Below are positions 16,222 to 24,556 of a DNA stretch of 64,000 nucleotides, piece after piece (the first letter of the stretch is position 1; every line of letters starts with the position of its first letter). The stretch is from Acidobacteriaceae bacterium dw_441 (GTDB lineage Bacteria; Acidobacteriota; Terriglobia; Terriglobales; Acidobacteriaceae): positions 248,001 through 312,000 of the forward strand of contig JAAVVA010000001.1 in the NCBI GenBank assembly GCA_018449715.1, written 5' to 3'. The translations under genes were made by a program, and so were the position numbers. The notes beneath the pieces are model-generated. The model did no database searches. It had not been told where the DNA came from and saw only the letters and a list, made by a program, of their open reading frames with translations.

Positions 16222-16344
16222 TGCTGTGCTGATCTGATCCTGCAGGATCAGATTGAAAGACCGGGGCTGGAAGGAGTCTCTTTGAGGCTGGCAGAGGGAA
16301 CCCTGGTGCTGGAGACGCGTCCTCCCGAGTTACGTTACCGCTGA
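16222..16344 (+). pseudogene. Possible C-terminal coding remnant
   Basis: Part of the 367-nt gap 16178-16544. An open stretch of about 40 codons without a start, ending at TGA 16342, reads DQIERPGLEGVSLRLAEGTL then VLETRPPELRYR and looks protein-like. I do not recognise it with certainty. It may be a decayed gene end or chance. It contains the perfect palindrome at 16232-16253. The remainder of the gap up to 16544 holds a T-rich segment at about 16449-16458 and nothing else I can name. Confidence 0.25.
16232..16253. repeat. 22-bp perfect palindrome
   Basis: ATCTGATCCTG followed by its exact complement CAGGATCAGAT, no spacer, 55 bp after the lpxD stop. There is no T-tract, so it is not an obvious terminator. 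A symmetric protein site or cruciform are options. Confidence 0.6.
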
Positions 16345-16544
16345 ATTACTAAGGTTTGTGCGGTTATGTCTGGGCTTTGACGCGAGATTTTAAAAACATT
16401 TCTCATTGGAAAGCGCTCCTTTCGCGTTTATGCTTCTGCGTTCAGCGTATTTTTTTTCTTTCTGCCAGCCGGACGGAGGTGCCGCCGGTTGGTTACAGGT
16501 GGTTTGAGACAGGGAAACGGCTTCGGTTTTTAAGGTGCGGGCCA

Positions 16545-17759
16545 ATGGATACGACAACGCTGGTGTTCGTGAACGTCCTGTTGTTTGTGCTGTATGCCAG
16601 CGTTGTCCTTGTGAACGCCAGGGTGGTGGGAGGCATGAAGGAGGCGCTGTGGTTTGCCGGGGCGAACCTGTGCCGGGGGCTGTCCATGCTGCTGGTGGGG
16701 GTGGAGTGGCTGCATCTTGAACCGGTGCGATGGGTAGACGCCTTCAGTGGCACGCTGGCGATGGTGGGGGTACTCCTGCTGCACAAAAGCTTCGCCGAAC
16801 TGCTGGAGCAGAAGGCGATTCTGCAGCGTCTACAGTTCGTACTGGTGGGCCTGATGGTTGCTGTGTTGTTCTGCTTCATCTTCTTCCCGGCCCGGTCGTT
16901 ACAGCCATTCATCGCGCTCTACGCTACTTTGGGCATGCAATATGCTCTGGTCGCTGTGTTGGTTTTTCGTTTTTCCCCCAAAGACGCGGGAATAGGAGGA
17001 TGGCTGACCAGTCTTATCCTGATCGCCTACGCCTTCATCTTCTTCTTCCGGGCGGCCATGGTGATCGGGTGGCAGTCGCAGGATTACCTCACGATGAAGC
17101 GGCATCTCTTCCCGATATGGCTGACGGCCTGCCTGGTGACGACAACGGGGACGGCCTTCGGATTCGTCGTCCTGTCCTCGGCCAAGCTGCGGATGGAACT
17201 GTTGCGGAGGGCGCAGGTGGATGACCTGACGGGGCTTCTGAACCGTTGGGCTCTGCGCAAGACCGCACTGCGCGAGGTGCAGCGTTGCCTGCGGGGGAGA
17301 CATTCGCTGGCCGTGGTCACACTCGACCTCGACGGCCTGAAGCATGTGAACGACACCAAGGGGCATAGCTGCGGCGACGTCATCCTGCAGGCCGTGGCAG
17401 GGGTGCTGCAGGACGTGCTGCGCGGGCACGACTCCGTGGCGAGGATGGGAGGCGATGAGTTTTGCGTTCTGCTGCCCGAGACCTCGATGGACGAGGCGAT
17501 GCGCGTCGCTGAGCGGCTGCGACTGGAGATCGGTGAGATGACGGTCCGTTTCCGGGGACAGATGGTGCGGACCTCCGCGAGCCTCGGAGTTGCCTGCTCT
17601 GACATCTCGGGGCTGGAGTGGCAAAATCTGATCGACGACAGCGACGCCGCGCTCTACCGAGCCAAGCACGAGGGCAGAAACCGGGTCATCGCGGCGGTGG
17701 CTGGAGCAGGACAGACCGTCCCCGGAAAGTTCGGGGTCGAGGCTGAGGGGATGGTTTAG
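16545..17759 (+). CDS. Membrane diguanylate cyclase (GGDEF)
   Basis: 404 residues from ATG 16545 with AAGG 9 nt upstream. About six or seven transmembrane helices (residues 5-215), then a GGDEF domain from LLRRAQVDDLTGLLNRWALR. The active motif ARMGGDEFCVLL is intact, and the inhibitory I-site RGHD lies five residues before GGDEF, so product feedback by c-di-GMP is expected. It makes c-di-GMP from two GTP. The membrane part has no sensor domain I can name. A c-di-GMP-binding-family protein (YajQ) is encoded at 25819. Its stop overlaps that of convergent bshB1. Confidence 0.92.
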   Translation: MDTTTLVFVNVLLFVLYASVVLVNARVVGGMKEALWFAGANLCRGLSMLLVGVEWLHLEPVRWVDAFSGTLAMVGVLLLHKSFAELLEQKAILQRLQFVLVGLMVAVLFCFIFFPARSLQPFIALYATLGMQYALVAVLVFRFSPKDAGIGGWLTSLILIAYAFIFFFRAAMVIGWQSQDYLTMKRHLFPIWLTACLVTTTGTAFGFVVLSSAKLRMELLRRAQVDDLTGLLNRWALRKTALREVQRCLRGRHSLAVVTLDLDGLKHVNDTKGHSCGDVILQAVAGVLQDVLRGHDSVARMGGDEFCVLLPETSMDEAMRVAERLRLEIGEMTVRFRGQMVRTSASLGVACSDISGLEWQNLIDDSDAALYRAKHEGRNRVIAAVAGAGQTVPGKFGVEAEGMV

Positions 17760-18472
17760 ATCGACTGCACGGGAAGCAGCATCAGGTCGTCCACAAGGCC
17801 GACCTCCTTCTGGACAAAGGGCTCGGCATAGCGAACGCCCGTCAGCAGGCCATAGTGCCGCGCCGTAGCGAAAGTGCGCTCGCGGATATCGTCTTCGGGA
17901 ACGAAAAGCCCGCCTCCCGCCGACTGGTTCGCATACTGCGAACGGTAGGCAAGGAGCGATTGCAGCCGCTGCTCTGCGTAGGGTGTGATATCGACCACGA
18001 AGGAGGGGCGCACGTCCGCGTAAAGCGAGGCGTAGAGAATCTTGTACGGACGGTGCGGCGCGGCGGTGCTGCCGGGAATCTCCAGCTTGCTGAGGCCGCT
18101 GATGAAACAGGCCTCATAGCCGAGCGTCGCGGTGGTGTAGTGATCCGGGTGGCGGCCCTGCCAGTAGGGAAGGATGACGACGCGCGGACGAAGGCGACGC
18201 AACACCTCTGCGACCTTGATGCGGTTGGCCTGCGTATTCTCCACGTTGCCGTCGGGAAGGTCCAGCGCTTCGCGGTGCGCGACGTTGAGGATGCGGGCGG
18301 CAGCTTCGGCCTCGGCACGGCGCTCTTCGGCGGTGCCTCGCGTGCCGGACTCGCCCTGCGTCAGGTCGAGGATTCCGGTCTTCCATCCACGGGCGTGCAT
18401 CGCCAGCAGCGTGCCCCCGCAGGTCTGTTCCACGTCGTCACGGTGCGCGGCAATAGCGAGAATATCGAGCAT
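17756..18472 (-). CDS. bshB1: Bacillithiol biosynthesis deacetylase BshB1
   Basis: 238 residues, LmbE-like zinc deacetylase. Motifs: IAAHRDDVEQTCGGTL (zinc site; canonical members have AHPDD, here arginine replaces the proline), LTQGESGTRGTAEERRAEAEAAARIL, ALDLPDGN, and LPYWQGRHPDHYTT. The GTRG and GRHPDH signatures match BshB1, which removes acetyl from GlcNAc-malate in bacillithiol synthesis. bshA and bshC are not in this window. Convergent with the diguanylate cyclase, overlapping by 4 nt. Confidence 0.88.
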   Translation of the reverse strand: MLDILAIAAHRDDVEQTCGGTLLAMHARGWKTGILDLTQGESGTRGTAEERRAEAEAAARILNVAHREALDLPDGNVENTQANRIKVAEVLRRLRPRVVILPYWQGRHPDHYTTATLGYEACFISGLSKLEIPGSTAAPHRPYKILYASLYADVRPSFVVDITPYAEQRLQSLLAYRSQYANQSAGGGLFVPEDDIRERTFATARHYGLLTGVRYAEPFVQKEVGLVDDLMLLPVQSI

Positions 18473-18502
18473 GGTTCTTATACGTCCCGAGGCCTTAAAG
18501 TC

Positions 18503-18532
18503 TTCGAGGAGGAAGCAATCTTCCTCCTCGAA
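18503..18532. repeat. 13-bp perfect hairpin upstream of bshB1
   Basis: TTCGAGGAGGAAG-CAAT-CTTCCTCCTCGAA, lying between the bshB1 start and the end of the upstream same-strand lipoprotein gene. On the minus strand the stem is followed by AAGACTTT, a poor U-tract. It may terminate the lipoprotein transcript inefficiently or, since it is purine-rich like a ribosome site, shape the bshB1 leader. Confidence 0.5.
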
Positions 18533-18552
18533 AAAGTGGTGATGATGAACCG

Positions 18553-20016
18553 TTAGTTGGCGGAATTCGTCGCCGCGTCCATATAGGCCACGTCGAGCGC
18601 CGTTCCCTGCACGGTGATCTGGCTGTTATCCATCTCGGAGCCGTCGGCGGTCTGGAAGGCGTGAATCTGGCCGCCGTAGGCCGTGTACATCTTATGGAGT
18701 CCCTGCACCCAGCAAAGTCCGGTGAGATCGCCGTAATAGTACTGGTTCTCATTGGCGTTGGGGTAGGGCACATGCGAGTTGGGGTCACCAGGGCTGACCT
18801 CGGGAAGCACCCTGGTGGTCTTCGCGCCGATGTCGTACCGCGTGAGGCAGTTGTAATTCTGGTTGTTGTGGGCGCGCTCACCCGTGGCGCACTGCTGCGA
18901 TCCGATCCAGAGCGTGTTGTCGTCGCCCAGCAGCAGCTTGGAGTGATAGCCGTCGGAGATGGAGTACTGGCCCGTAACAGTGTTCGTGTTCAGGTCCATC
19001 GTCGAAAGGAAGCCGGCGAAGTATCCGTCAGGCTGTAGCTGTTGTCCGGCCAGGTAGAGCGTAGTCCCGTCCGCAAGCGCTGTGGTGACTCCCCCCGGCA
19101 CGGCGACATTGCCCTTGACCGGCGAAGGATACGGCGTGGAGGTGGGGTAGCTGTCGACGCGCAGGGCATCCTGCGACAGCATGGTGATGCCGGAGGTCGC
19201 GCCGCCGCACTCGCGTCCGCAGTTCAGAACGTAAGCCGTGGTCCCATCGAGCGAGAAGTAGGCTCCAACAGGACGATCGAGGCTGGGGCTCGAGCTGCTG
19301 TCCGTTACCGGAACAACGCACCAGACCGGCACGTTGAAGGGTTGGCAGTCTGTCGCGCCCGGAACCGCGGGCTGGTTCTGGTTGAGCCGGATCAGGCGAT
19401 AAAGCGTATCCGAGTTCCGCACCATCGCCAGAATGACCGAGTCGCCCTGGTTGACCGCCACACGATAGACGTTCGGAAGGTTCAGAGCGTAGGTTTGGCC
19501 ATTGGTGCTGTCTACGACAACGATCACGCCGCTCGTCGAAGACGCCGCATAGATGTGCCGGAAGCCCGGGGGGACCGCAACAGAGTCCGACCGCGGGGCC
19601 AGCGTGCCAGCAGGGCCTGCGGAGGCCTCGGTGGAGTAGTTGATCCTGGTGAGGCTTCCGTCCGAGTTCGAGTAGACGTACCCGCTCGTCTGCTCCGGGA
19701 AGTTGAAGATCATGTTCGGGTAGCCCGCGGCGTATCCCGAGATCGGGAAGGTCGAGTTGGCGTCGAAGATGGTGTGGCGGATGTCGCGCTGGGAGTCGAT
19801 CATCTGCAACGCGCCCTGGGTTCCATTCACCGTAAGGCTGACCATCACGCGCGAGGCGAGGCGGCTGGGCGGAGTGGGACGACCAGCGAAGTTGTACTGC
19901 GGAAAGTCATAGTAGCGCCGATCGCAGGATGTCAGCCCGAGAGCAACAATGGCGAGCATGAGGCCACAGAAGAACTGGGCGCAGAACGAGTGGGAAAGGG
20001 GACTTCTATTCTTCAA
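18553..20016 (-). CDS. Surface lipoprotein, probable beta-propeller, unknown function
   Basis: 487 residues from TTG 20016. The N-terminus is a type II signal with lipobox LGLTSC, so it is an exported lipoprotein. The body repeats strand-rich units such as GYVYSNSDGSLTRINY, RHIYAASSTSGVIVVVDS, AYFSLDGTTAYVLNCG and GTTLYLAGQQLQPDGYFAG, reminiscent of YncE/NHL-type propellers. I do not recognise a specific family. Divergent from the BHMT-MetF gene across about 150 bp that must hold both promoters. Confidence 0.75.
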   Translation of the reverse strand: MKNRSPLSHSFCAQFFCGLMLAIVALGLTSCDRRYYDFPQYNFAGRPTPPSRLASRVMVSLTVNGTQGALQMIDSQRDIRHTIFDANSTFPISGYAAGYPNMIFNFPEQTSGYVYSNSDGSLTRINYSTEASAGPAGTLAPRSDSVAVPPGFRHIYAASSTSGVIVVVDSTNGQTYALNLPNVYRVAVNQGDSVILAMVRNSDTLYRLIRLNQNQPAVPGATDCQPFNVPVWCVVPVTDSSSSPSLDRPVGAYFSLDGTTAYVLNCGRECGGATSGITMLSQDALRVDSYPTSTPYPSPVKGNVAVPGGVTTALADGTTLYLAGQQLQPDGYFAGFLSTMDLNTNTVTGQYSISDGYHSKLLLGDDNTLWIGSQQCATGERAHNNQNYNCLTRYDIGAKTTRVLPEVSPGDPNSHVPYPNANENQYYYGDLTGLCWVQGLHKMYTAYGGQIHAFQTADGSEMDNSQITVQGTALDVAYMDAATNSAN

Positions 20017-20163
20017 CGGTGACTGACTCCGAACAGCGCTCCAGGCGTGGGGATAGCGGCCACGACTCTACGGCAAAGTATAACAAAGCGGAGTGACCTG
20101 ACGCTGATTTGGTCCGCCTTGATGCCGTGGCTTACGATACAAAGATACGGATACGAGAAGAAC

Positions 20164-22089
20164 ATGAATCAGAGTGCAGAGCAGACAAGTCGGGATTCAA
20201 TGGGAGTAAGGCGGCTTTTTAAAGGTTCTCCGGTCCTGTGCGATGGGGCGATGGGCACGATGCTCTATGCTCGCGGTGTCTTTATTAATCGTTGTTACGA
20301 CGAGTTGAATCTCTCGCAGCCCGAACTGGTGCGCGAGGTTCACGCGGAGTATCTTCAGGCCGGAGCCGAGGTGATTGAAACCAACACCTTTGGCGCGAAC
20401 GCCTTCCGGCTGGAGCATTTCGGGCTTCGCGACAAGGTTCGTGAGATCAACCTGGCCGGGGTGCGGCTGGCCCGCGAGGCTGTCAACCAGATTCGCGAGA
20501 AGCAGGCTTCGGAGGCCTTTGTCGCCGGGGCCATCGGCCCGCTCGGAGTGCGCCTGGAGCCTTTGGGGAAGGTTGGCCTGGACGAGGCAAGAGCCGCGTT
20601 TGCGGAACAGATTGCCGCTCTGGTCGAAGGTGGACCGGGAGTCGGCGCGGATCTGCTCTCAATTGAGACGATGACCTCGCTGACCGAGGCCGAGCAGGCC
20701 GTCGCCGCTGCGCGTGAGGTCGCGCCGGGAGTTCCGGTAATTGTGATGGTAACGGTCGACGAGGAGGGCAACTGCCTCGATGGAGCCTCTGCGGAGACGG
20801 CGGCGAAGAGGCTGACCGCAACCGGAGCCGACGCCATCGGCTGCAACTGCAGCTCCGGCCCGGCGACGGTGCTGAGTGTGATTGAGCGGATGCGTCCGCA
20901 CACCTCGCTGCCGCTGGCGGCGATGCCGAACGCGGGAATCCCGCGCGCGGTCGAGGGGCGCACGATCTATCTGACCTCGCCCGAGTACATGGCGAGCTTC
21001 ACCCGCAAGCTGGTGAAGGCCGGGGCGGCGCTTGTGGGAGGCTGCTGCGGAACCACACCAAGCTACACCCGCGCCATGCGCAGCGCTCTGAGGGCGATGG
21101 ACGCGATGGAGACCGGGGCGCAGGTGATGGAGAGCCGCACGACCGAGGCTCCGTCTGCCCCGAAGATTGCGCCGCCTCCGCTGGCGCAGCGCTCGAAGAT
21201 CGGATCGATGATTGCCGCAGGCAAGTTCATCTCGATGGTGGAGATTATTCCGCCGCGGGGAATCAACTGCTCGCAGGAGATCGACGCGGCGGCGCGCCTG
21301 CACCAGCTTGGTGTTGATGTCATCAATGTGCCGGATTCGCCCCGCGCCAGCGCGAGGATGAGCGCGCAGAGCCTGTGCGTGCAGATTCAGCAGCACGTCG
21401 GTGTCGAGACGCTGCTGCACTATACCTGTCGCGACCGCAACGTGCTGAGCATCCAGAGTGACCTGCTGGGAGCGTCGTCCATTGGTCTGAAAAATGTTTT
21501 GTGTGTCACGGGTGATCCTCCGAAGCTGGGCAACTACCCGGACGCGACGGCGGTCTTCGATGTCGATGCGATTGGGCTGGTGAACATCGTCCGCAACCTG
21601 AATAACGGTCTCGATATTGGTAAAAACTCCATCGGTGAGTCGACGGGCTTCACCATCGCGGTCGCCGCGAACCCCGGAGTGCCCGACATCGACCAGGAGG
21701 TTCGCCGCTTCGCCTACAAGGTCGAGGCAGGCGCGGAGTACGCGATCACGCAGCCGGTCTTCGATCTTCGCGTGTTGGAGGAGTTCCTCCGCCGCATCGA
21801 GGGTTTCCGGATTCCGGTCGTCGCGGGCATCTGGCCGCTGACCAGCCTGCGGAATGCGGAGTTCATGAAGAACGATCTTCGCCTCGCGATGCCGGACTCG
21901 ATCATGGCGCGGATGGCGAAGGCTGATTCTCCCGAGTCCGCTCGCGCCGAGGGTATCCGCATCGCGCAGGAGATGCTGGCCGAGGCAAGGCCGATGGTGC
22001 AGGGAGTTCAGGTCAGCGCCCCGTTCGGCAAGGATAAGTATCTTGCTGCGTCGCAGGTTCTGGGACTCGCGGAAGGCGTGGGGGTCTAA
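20164..22089 (+). CDS. Bifunctional homocysteine S-methyltransferase / methylenetetrahydrofolate reductase
   Basis: About 641 residues from ATG 20164. The N-terminal half (to about 300) is a zinc-dependent homocysteine methyltransferase: CDGAMGTMLYARG, ETNTFGANAFRLEH, and zinc ligands in IGCNCSSGP and GGCCGTTP. The C-terminal half (from about 345) is MetF-like: SMVEIIPPRGINC, HYTCRDRN, CVTGDPPKLG and YAITQPVFDL. Same architecture as Bacillus YitJ (about 612 residues). It couples reduction of methylene-THF to methionine-cycle methylation. No SAM riboswitch was recognised upstream. The stop overlaps the xseB start (TAATG). Confidence 0.93.
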   Translation: MNQSAEQTSRDSMGVRRLFKGSPVLCDGAMGTMLYARGVFINRCYDELNLSQPELVREVHAEYLQAGAEVIETNTFGANAFRLEHFGLRDKVREINLAGVRLAREAVNQIREKQASEAFVAGAIGPLGVRLEPLGKVGLDEARAAFAEQIAALVEGGPGVGADLLSIETMTSLTEAEQAVAAAREVAPGVPVIVMVTVDEEGNCLDGASAETAAKRLTATGADAIGCNCSSGPATVLSVIERMRPHTSLPLAAMPNAGIPRAVEGRTIYLTSPEYMASFTRKLVKAGAALVGGCCGTTPSYTRAMRSALRAMDAMETGAQVMESRTTEAPSAPKIAPPPLAQRSKIGSMIAAGKFISMVEIIPPRGINCSQEIDAAARLHQLGVDVINVPDSPRASARMSAQSLCVQIQQHVGVETLLHYTCRDRNVLSIQSDLLGASSIGLKNVLCVTGDPPKLGNYPDATAVFDVDAIGLVNIVRNLNNGLDIGKNSIGESTGFTIAVAANPGVPDIDQEVRRFAYKVEAGAEYAITQPVFDLRVLEEFLRRIEGFRIPVVAGIWPLTSLRNAEFMKNDLRLAMPDSIMARMAKADSPESARAEGIRIAQEMLAEARPMVQGVQVSAPFGKDKYLAASQVLGLAEGVGV

Positions 22090-22349
22090 TGGCAGACTTT
22101 GAGCGCAAGCTGACGGACCTTGAAACCGTCGTCGAACGTCTGGAGCGTGGCGACCTTTCACTCGAAGAGTCAGTGCGCCTGTTCGAGGAGGGCATGAAGC
22201 TCTCGGAGAGCTGCAAGCAGGAGCTTGAGGCTGCCGAAGGAAGGATTCAGGTCCTGATGGAGCAGGGAAAGGGCCAGATGAAGACTCGGGATCTTGAGGT
22301 CGCGACGGAGAGCGACGAAGAAGGTTTCGAGACGGAGGAAGAGGAATAA
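22089..22349 (+). CDS. xseB: Exodeoxyribonuclease VII small subunit
   Basis: 86 residues. The family core FERKLTDLETVVERLERGDLSLEESVRLFEEGMKL is complete, followed by the second helix and a poly-acidic tail (ESDEEGFETEEEE). XseB binds the large subunit XseA to form exonuclease VII, which degrades single-stranded DNA. xseA is not in the window. Overlaps the upstream stop by one nucleotide (TAATG). Confidence 0.92.
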   Translation: MADFERKLTDLETVVERLERGDLSLEESVRLFEEGMKLSESCKQELEAAEGRIQVLMEQGKGQMKTRDLEVATESDEEGFETEEEE

Positions 22350-22378
22350 CTCCCTGACATTTAGTTCATACGCTGCAA

Positions 22379-22407
22379 CGGACTCCTATCGGGAGTCCGT
22401 TTGCTTT
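22379..22407 (+). terminator. Intrinsic terminator after xseB
   Basis: CGGACTCC-TATCG-GGAGTCCG followed by TTTGCTTTT. It overlaps the last codons of the convergent VWA pseudogene. Confidence 0.75.
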
Positions 22408-23440
22408 TGCGGCGAGTCCTCCGGGCCGCTCAGCCAGTAACTGGATCGGGAGGAGACGGACAGCTCCGGGTGTTGCGGAAGGCGTACCTGAATCGGATGA
22501 AGCCCCGGCTCTTTTGAGGTCGGCGTGAAGCTGAGCGTGTAAAGGTTGCGGATGTGGTTGTTGATGGTAGACAGGCCGCTGTCCAGTTGGCTCTGGTCGG
22601 TAAAGCTGGCGGCCTCGCCTCCTGAAAGAGAAGCCATCTCCGCAGGGACGTTCTTTTTCATCGCGTTCAGAATCATCCCCAGAGGCTTGCCCAGCTCGAA
22701 GTAGGCTACATAGCTTCCGTTTCCAACGTTAATTGGTGGATGCGGTTGCCCTCCATTCTTCAAGGCATCCTTTAACTCTGTCAGCTGGGGAGAGAAGGTC
22801 AAGGTATAGATGGCGGTGTTGGTCTCGCCCGAGATGCGCAGAATCTCCTTTGCATCCGTTTTGCTGCCGGAGTCCTGCGGCTGGGAGATCAGCAGGATGG
22901 CGCGGCGGTTGGTGGCGGGTTGCTTTGCCAGCAGGTCGAGCGCGAACTTCAGGCCATCCATGATTGCGGCTCCACTGTCGCCGGGGTCGGGATGATTGAT
23001 CGCATCGGTCCACTGGGCGATGTCGGAGGTGAACGGGGAGGCGGCCTCGGGTTTGCTGTCGAAGTTGACGATGGAGACCTGGTTCGGAGCCTTTCCAAGA
23101 ACTCCGGCCAGCATGGTTTCGAGGTTCCGATACTTCGGGAACTCGCGGATGGCCGACCCTCCGGTCTGCATCAGCACGCGGTCTGCATCAGCACGACGAG
23201 CGAGAGAGGCTGGTGTGTCTCGTCGTCGAGGTGGATCAGCTGTGGGATGCCTTTGTCTGTGAGCAGGAAGTCGTCGGTCTGGAGGGAGTAGACGATCTCG
23301 TGCGTGGGAGTCTGGACGAGAGTGGGTACGACCACCAGCTTTGTCGTCGTCTGAAGGGTGGATTGTTCCGGAGGTTTGCCCTGCGCGAGGAGGACTCCCG
23401 CGCTGAGGGACAGGACGGCCATGAAGGACCGGCGCATCAT
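22386..23440 (-). pseudogene. VWFA-related acidobacterial-domain secreted protein, frameshifted by 17-bp tandem duplication
   Basis: Read from ATG 23440 the protein begins MMRRSFMAVLSLSAGVLLAQ (signal peptide) and continues through TKLVVVPTLVQTPTHEIV to LVVLMQTAC-stop at 23171. The remaining VWA domain (LMQTGGSAIREFPKYRN, ending SPQKQTDSR) is in another frame from 23177 to 22386. At the junction a 17-nt unit (CGGTCTGCATCAGCACG, 23162-23178) is perfectly repeated at 23179-23195. Removing one copy joins both parts into one frame of 345 codons plus stop. Of the acidobacterial VWFA-related type; role unknown, secreted. It follows the polyprenyl synthase gene by 22 nt. Confidence 0.85.
23162..23195. 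repeat. Perfect 17-bp tandem duplication
   Basis: CGGTCTGCATCAGCACG occurs twice head-to-tail with no mismatch; flanking bases differ. Seventeen is not a multiple of three, so it shifts the VWA reading frame. Confidence 0.95.
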
Positions 23441-23462
23441 GCGCCTAATTGTAAGCCTGAAG

Positions 23463-24464
23463 CTAGCGGTCGCGGGTGGTGACGAAGCCAGGAACCCAGA
23501 GCAGAGCGCGCTTGGCGTCCGAGGGAGGCAGATCGGCGATCGACTGGCGGGCGGCCTCGGCGTAGGCGCAGGCCGTGTCCATCGCGTACTCGATGGAGCC
23601 GTGACGCTGGAGCACTTCAAGAATCTGCGGGTGGGTGACGTGGGCAAAGCTGCGGTCGGCCAGAACCATGCGGATGGCCTCGCGGTCGGCTCCCGTGCCG
23701 CGCTCGAGGGCGTGGATTACGGCGAGGGTCGCCTTGCCTTCGCGAAGGTCGCTCGCGACGGGTTTGCCGAGCACATCCTCTGCGGCGGTCAGGTCAAGCA
23801 CATCGTCGACGATCTGGAAGGCGAGGCCGAGGTTGCGACCGTACTCTCCAAGCTGCGCTTCCATTACGTCGGCGTCGCCGAACTCGTGCGGCGTGATCGC
23901 CGCGCCAAGCTGCATCGAAACCTGGAAGAGACAGGCGGTCTTGCGATAGATCAGGTCGAAGTACTCTTCCTCATTAATAAGGTGGCCAAGTTTTTCGATC
24001 TGAAGAAGCTCGCCTTCGACCATCTGCTGGGTCAGTGAAATCAGCAGGTCGAGGACGTGAAAGTTGCGCTCCTCAAGGGCCGAGGAGAAGGCCTGCATGT
24101 ACAGCCAGTCACCCGCGAGCACGCACTTGGAGTTGCCCCAGGTGGTGTTCGAAGAGGGGCGTCCGCGGCGGGTATCGGCCTCGTCGATGATGTCGTCGTG
24201 GACCAGCGTCGCGGTGTGGAGCATCTCGACGACCGAGCCGAGCCGGATGCGGCTGTGGTTCGTCGAGCCGAGAGCCTTGGCCGCGAGCAGCAGCAGCAGG
24301 GGACGGATGCGTTTGCCTCCACCCGCGATGAGGTAGTGCGCGATGTCGGTGATGACGGCGACGTTGGAGGCGGACTGGCGGGAGAACTCCTGCTCGATAG
24401 CGGCGAGGTCGTCACGAAGAAGGTCGAAGACCTCGGCTGCGGTCGCGATGGAAAGAGTGCTCAC
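23463..24464 (-). CDS. Polyprenyl diphosphate synthase
   Basis: 333 residues, trans-isoprenyl diphosphate synthase family. First aspartate-rich motif LVHDDIIDEADTRRGRP, second GLAFQIVDDVLDLTA; GGGKRIRPLLLLLAAKA near the N-terminus binds IPP. The pattern fits long-chain (octaprenyl/solanesyl-type) synthases supplying quinone side chains, but chain length cannot be read with certainty. The first gene of a minus-strand pair with the broken VWA gene. Confidence 0.92.
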   Translation of the reverse strand: MSTLSIATAAEVFDLLRDDLAAIEQEFSRQSASNVAVITDIAHYLIAGGGKRIRPLLLLLAAKALGSTNHSRIRLGSVVEMLHTATLVHDDIIDEADTRRGRPSSNTTWGNSKCVLAGDWLYMQAFSSALEERNFHVLDLLISLTQQMVEGELLQIEKLGHLINEEEYFDLIYRKTACLFQVSMQLGAAITPHEFGDADVMEAQLGEYGRNLGLAFQIVDDVLDLTAAEDVLGKPVASDLREGKATLAVIHALERGTGADREAIRMVLADRSFAHVTHPQILEVLQRHGSIEYAMDTACAYAEAARQSIADLPPSDAKRALLWVPGFVTTRDR

Positions 24465-24556
24465 GTAATAGTTAGAGTATCAGGACATGATCGGTTCGGG
24501 GATACCTGTCTGAAGCGGAAGAGCGGGCTGGCCAAAAGATAGCTTCCGGAACACGC

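Noticed and set aside
16345-16544. Possible c-di-GMP (GEMM) riboswitch before the diguanylate cyclase
   Set aside because: No GEMM core sequence and no tetraloop-receptor arrangement seen; only a T-rich stretch and an imperfect GC-rich hairpin.
20017-20163. Possible SAM or SAH riboswitch upstream of the BHMT-MetF fusion
   Set aside because: None of the conserved cores I know for these classes could be matched in the 147-nt gap.
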